This document shows, piece by piece, positions 62,732 through 64,000 of a DNA stretch of 64,000 bases. Within the stretch, counting starts at the first letter, position 1; every line of letters begins with the position of its first letter. A program made the translations under genes and the position numbers. The notes beneath the pieces are model-generated. The model ran no database searches. It was not told where the DNA came from and saw only the letters and a list, made by a program, of their open reading frames with translations. Source of the DNA: Salinibacterium sp. G-O1 (GTDB lineage Bacteria; Actinomycetota; Actinomycetes; Actinomycetales; Microbacteriaceae); the NCBI RefSeq assembly GCF_030063305.1, contig NZ_JASISV010000003.1, forward strand, positions 186,001 to 250,000, written 5' to 3'.

Positions 62732-64000
62732 ATGAGTGACATCCCGATTGCCGATCACGCGCTGCTCTCTGATCGGCATTCCGCAGCCCTGGTGACCCGG
62801 GATGGCTCGATCGACTGGTTGTGCTTCCCGCGGTTCGACAGCGAATCGGTGTTCGCGTCGATCCTTGACGACGATGCCGGGCACTGGTCGATCCGGCCCA
62901 CGGCGCCGAGCACGTCAACGCGCTCCTACGTGGAGGGATCGATGGTGCTGCAGACCACCTTCCACACCGATGAGGGAACCCTCGAACTGCTCGACGCCCT
63001 CGAGCTGGGCGACTCGACCGACCCACACAGCCTCGGCGAGAACGCCCCACATGCGCTGCTGCGCGGCGTTCACTGCACCGCCGGACGGGTCACCATCGAG
63101 ATGATCTGCCGGCCCCGCCCCGAATATGGGCTGGTGGTGCCGATTCTTGCCGAGATCGAATCCGGGGTCATCGCCACGGGCGGTTCGGGCCGGCTTACCC
63201 TGTCGCTTCCCGATGCGGCAACCATCATCGATGGTGAGGTCCGGATGCAGCTGACCCTCGACGCGGGACAACATCAGTACTTCGCGCTGCAGCGCACACC
63301 CCTCGGCGAGCCGCTGCCCGGCGCGCGTACCCAGGATGAGATCGCGGCCGGCCTGGCGACCACGACCGCGAGCTGGCAGGAGTGGTCCGAGATCCACCAG
63401 AGCTACGACGGACCCTGGCGCGAGCTGGTGCACCACTCCGGACGGGTGCTGCAGGCGCTGAGCTACCAGCCCACGGGGGCGATCGTGGCCGCAGCCACAA
63501 CATCCCTGCCCGAAGAGATCGGCGGCGAACGCAACTGGGACTACCGCTACGCCTGGGTTCGCGACGCCAGCTTCACCATGAAAGCCCTCTGGGTTGCTGC
63601 CTGCCCCGACGAGGCCCACGAGTTCTTCGCCTTCATGACGGCGGCCGCCGCGCACTCCCAACCCGACCGTCACCTGCAGATCATGTTTGGTGTCGGCGGT
63701 GAACACGACCTGTCTGAGCGGCTGCTTCCACAGCTCTCCGGATGGCGGGGGAGCGCACCGGTGCGGGTCGGCAACGGGGCCTGGGATCAGCCGCAACTGG
63801 ACGTCTACGGCGAACTGCTTGACGCGGCATTCCGACTGCGGGAACAACTGGGTGACATCGAGCCGGCCACGCGCACCTTCCTGGTCGCTCTCGCCGACGC
63901 GGCCGCAGCGCAGTGGGAGCAGCCCGACAACGGCATCTGGGAGGTTCGAGGTGAGCCGCGCCACTTTCTCTACTCGAAGCTCATGTGCTGGGTCGCTCTC
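62732..64000 (+). CDS. Glycoside hydrolase family 15 protein (partial, 3' end outside)
   Basis: The first 423 residues of a GH15 glucoamylase/trehalase-like protein. The N-terminal super-beta-sandwich starts IADHALLSDRHSAALVTRDG and SIDWLCFPRFDSESVFASIL; the catalytic (alpha/alpha)6 barrel begins around SGRVLQALSYQPTGAIVAAA and has GGERNWDYRYAWVRDASFTM, the typical GH15 motif. Actinobacterial members of this length are commonly trehalases. No signal peptide, so cytosolic. The frame is open at the window end. Confidence 0.93.
   Translation, partial: MSDIPIADHALLSDRHSAALVTRDGSIDWLCFPRFDSESVFASILDDDAGHWSIRPTAPSTSTRSYVEGSMVLQTTFHTDEGTLELLDALELGDSTDPHSLGENAPHALLRGVHCTAGRVTIEMICRPRPEYGLVVPILAEIESGVIATGGSGRLTLSLPDAATIIDGEVRMQLTLDAGQHQYFALQRTPLGEPLPGARTQDEIAAGLATTTASWQEWSEIHQSYDGPWRELVHHSGRVLQALSYQPTGAIVAAATTSLPEEIGGERNWDYRYAWVRDASFTMKALWVAACPDEAHEFFAFMTAAAAHSQPDRHLQIMFGVGGEHDLSERLLPQLSGWRGSAPVRVGNGAWDQPQLDVYGELLDAAFRLREQLGDIEPATRTFLVALADAAAAQWEQPDNGIWEVRGEPRHFLYSKLMCWVAL

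Noticed and set aside
61545-63050. 501-codon frame antisense to the cation ATPase and GH15 gene
   Set aside because: Overlaps two certain genes; Arg/His-rich shadow.

Overview
The window looks like chromosomal DNA of a high-GC actinobacterium, most probably a Microbacteriaceae member (Salinibacterium/Cryobacterium/Rhodoglobus-like). Pointers are the DUF7882-type 100-aa protein at 2780, the tandem XPB helicase plus helicase-associated protein, DUF3027 and DUF3263 proteins, a groEL controlled by two CIRCE elements without a groES next to it, an IdeR-type regulator with all metal ligands at canonical positions, and many GTG/TTG or apparently leaderless starts. Genus-level assignment is inference.

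Layout. 1-8.7 kb: ion transport and stress genes (NhaA, TrkH/KtrB, USP, a P1B-type ATPase with an unusual CPL motif), a methyltransferase, a probable persulfide-responsive unit (CstR/CsoR-type operator, 52-aa Cys-rich protein, rhodanese lipoprotein), a 2-hydroxyacid dehydrogenase and an F420-type reductase. 8.7-9.0 kb: a frameshifted TusA-DsrE remnant. 9.1-30 kb: ordinary core genome (ADH, DapC-like aminotransferase, tRNA-Thr, MsrB, cold-shock genes, GroEL, WXG100, a two-component system, XPB, SerC, IdeR, HNH nuclease, two CHAP-domain wall hydrolases) ending in tRNA-Arg(CCT).

30.0-46.1 kb: a genomic island at the 3' end of tRNA-Arg(CCT). A 22-bp copy of the tRNA end recurs at 46073, and 20 bp of it again at 46277. 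No integrase remains. The cargo is a sugar catabolic locus: GntR regulator, D-galactonate dehydratase, ABC sugar importer, SDR dehydrogenase, KDP(Gal) aldolase, keto-deoxy sugar kinase, GH31 glycosidase, beta-propeller lactonase and secreted GH16 glycanase. Together these can encode an oxidative De Ley-Doudoroff route for galactose released from a galactan (inference). The right flank carries nested IS remnants (IS21 in IS3), a truncated cupin regulator and an AbiE-like toxin-antitoxin pair.

46.3-53.5 kb: a defence/erosion zone. It has a DUF1524-type nuclease remnant, then one intact 2106-aa gene (HEPN, transglutaminase-like, DUF4011, SF1 helicase, Vsr-like nuclease, DUF3320) resembling the single-gene Hhe anti-phage architecture, then another decayed stretch.

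53.6-64 kb: core or accessory metabolism: L-serine dehydratase, DUF1801 protein, a MarR/SnoaL pair behind a perfect palindrome, DUF305 and YHYH lipoproteins, a CotH-like lipoprotein, a PMA1/SERCA-type cation ATPase and a GH15 enzyme cut by the window end.
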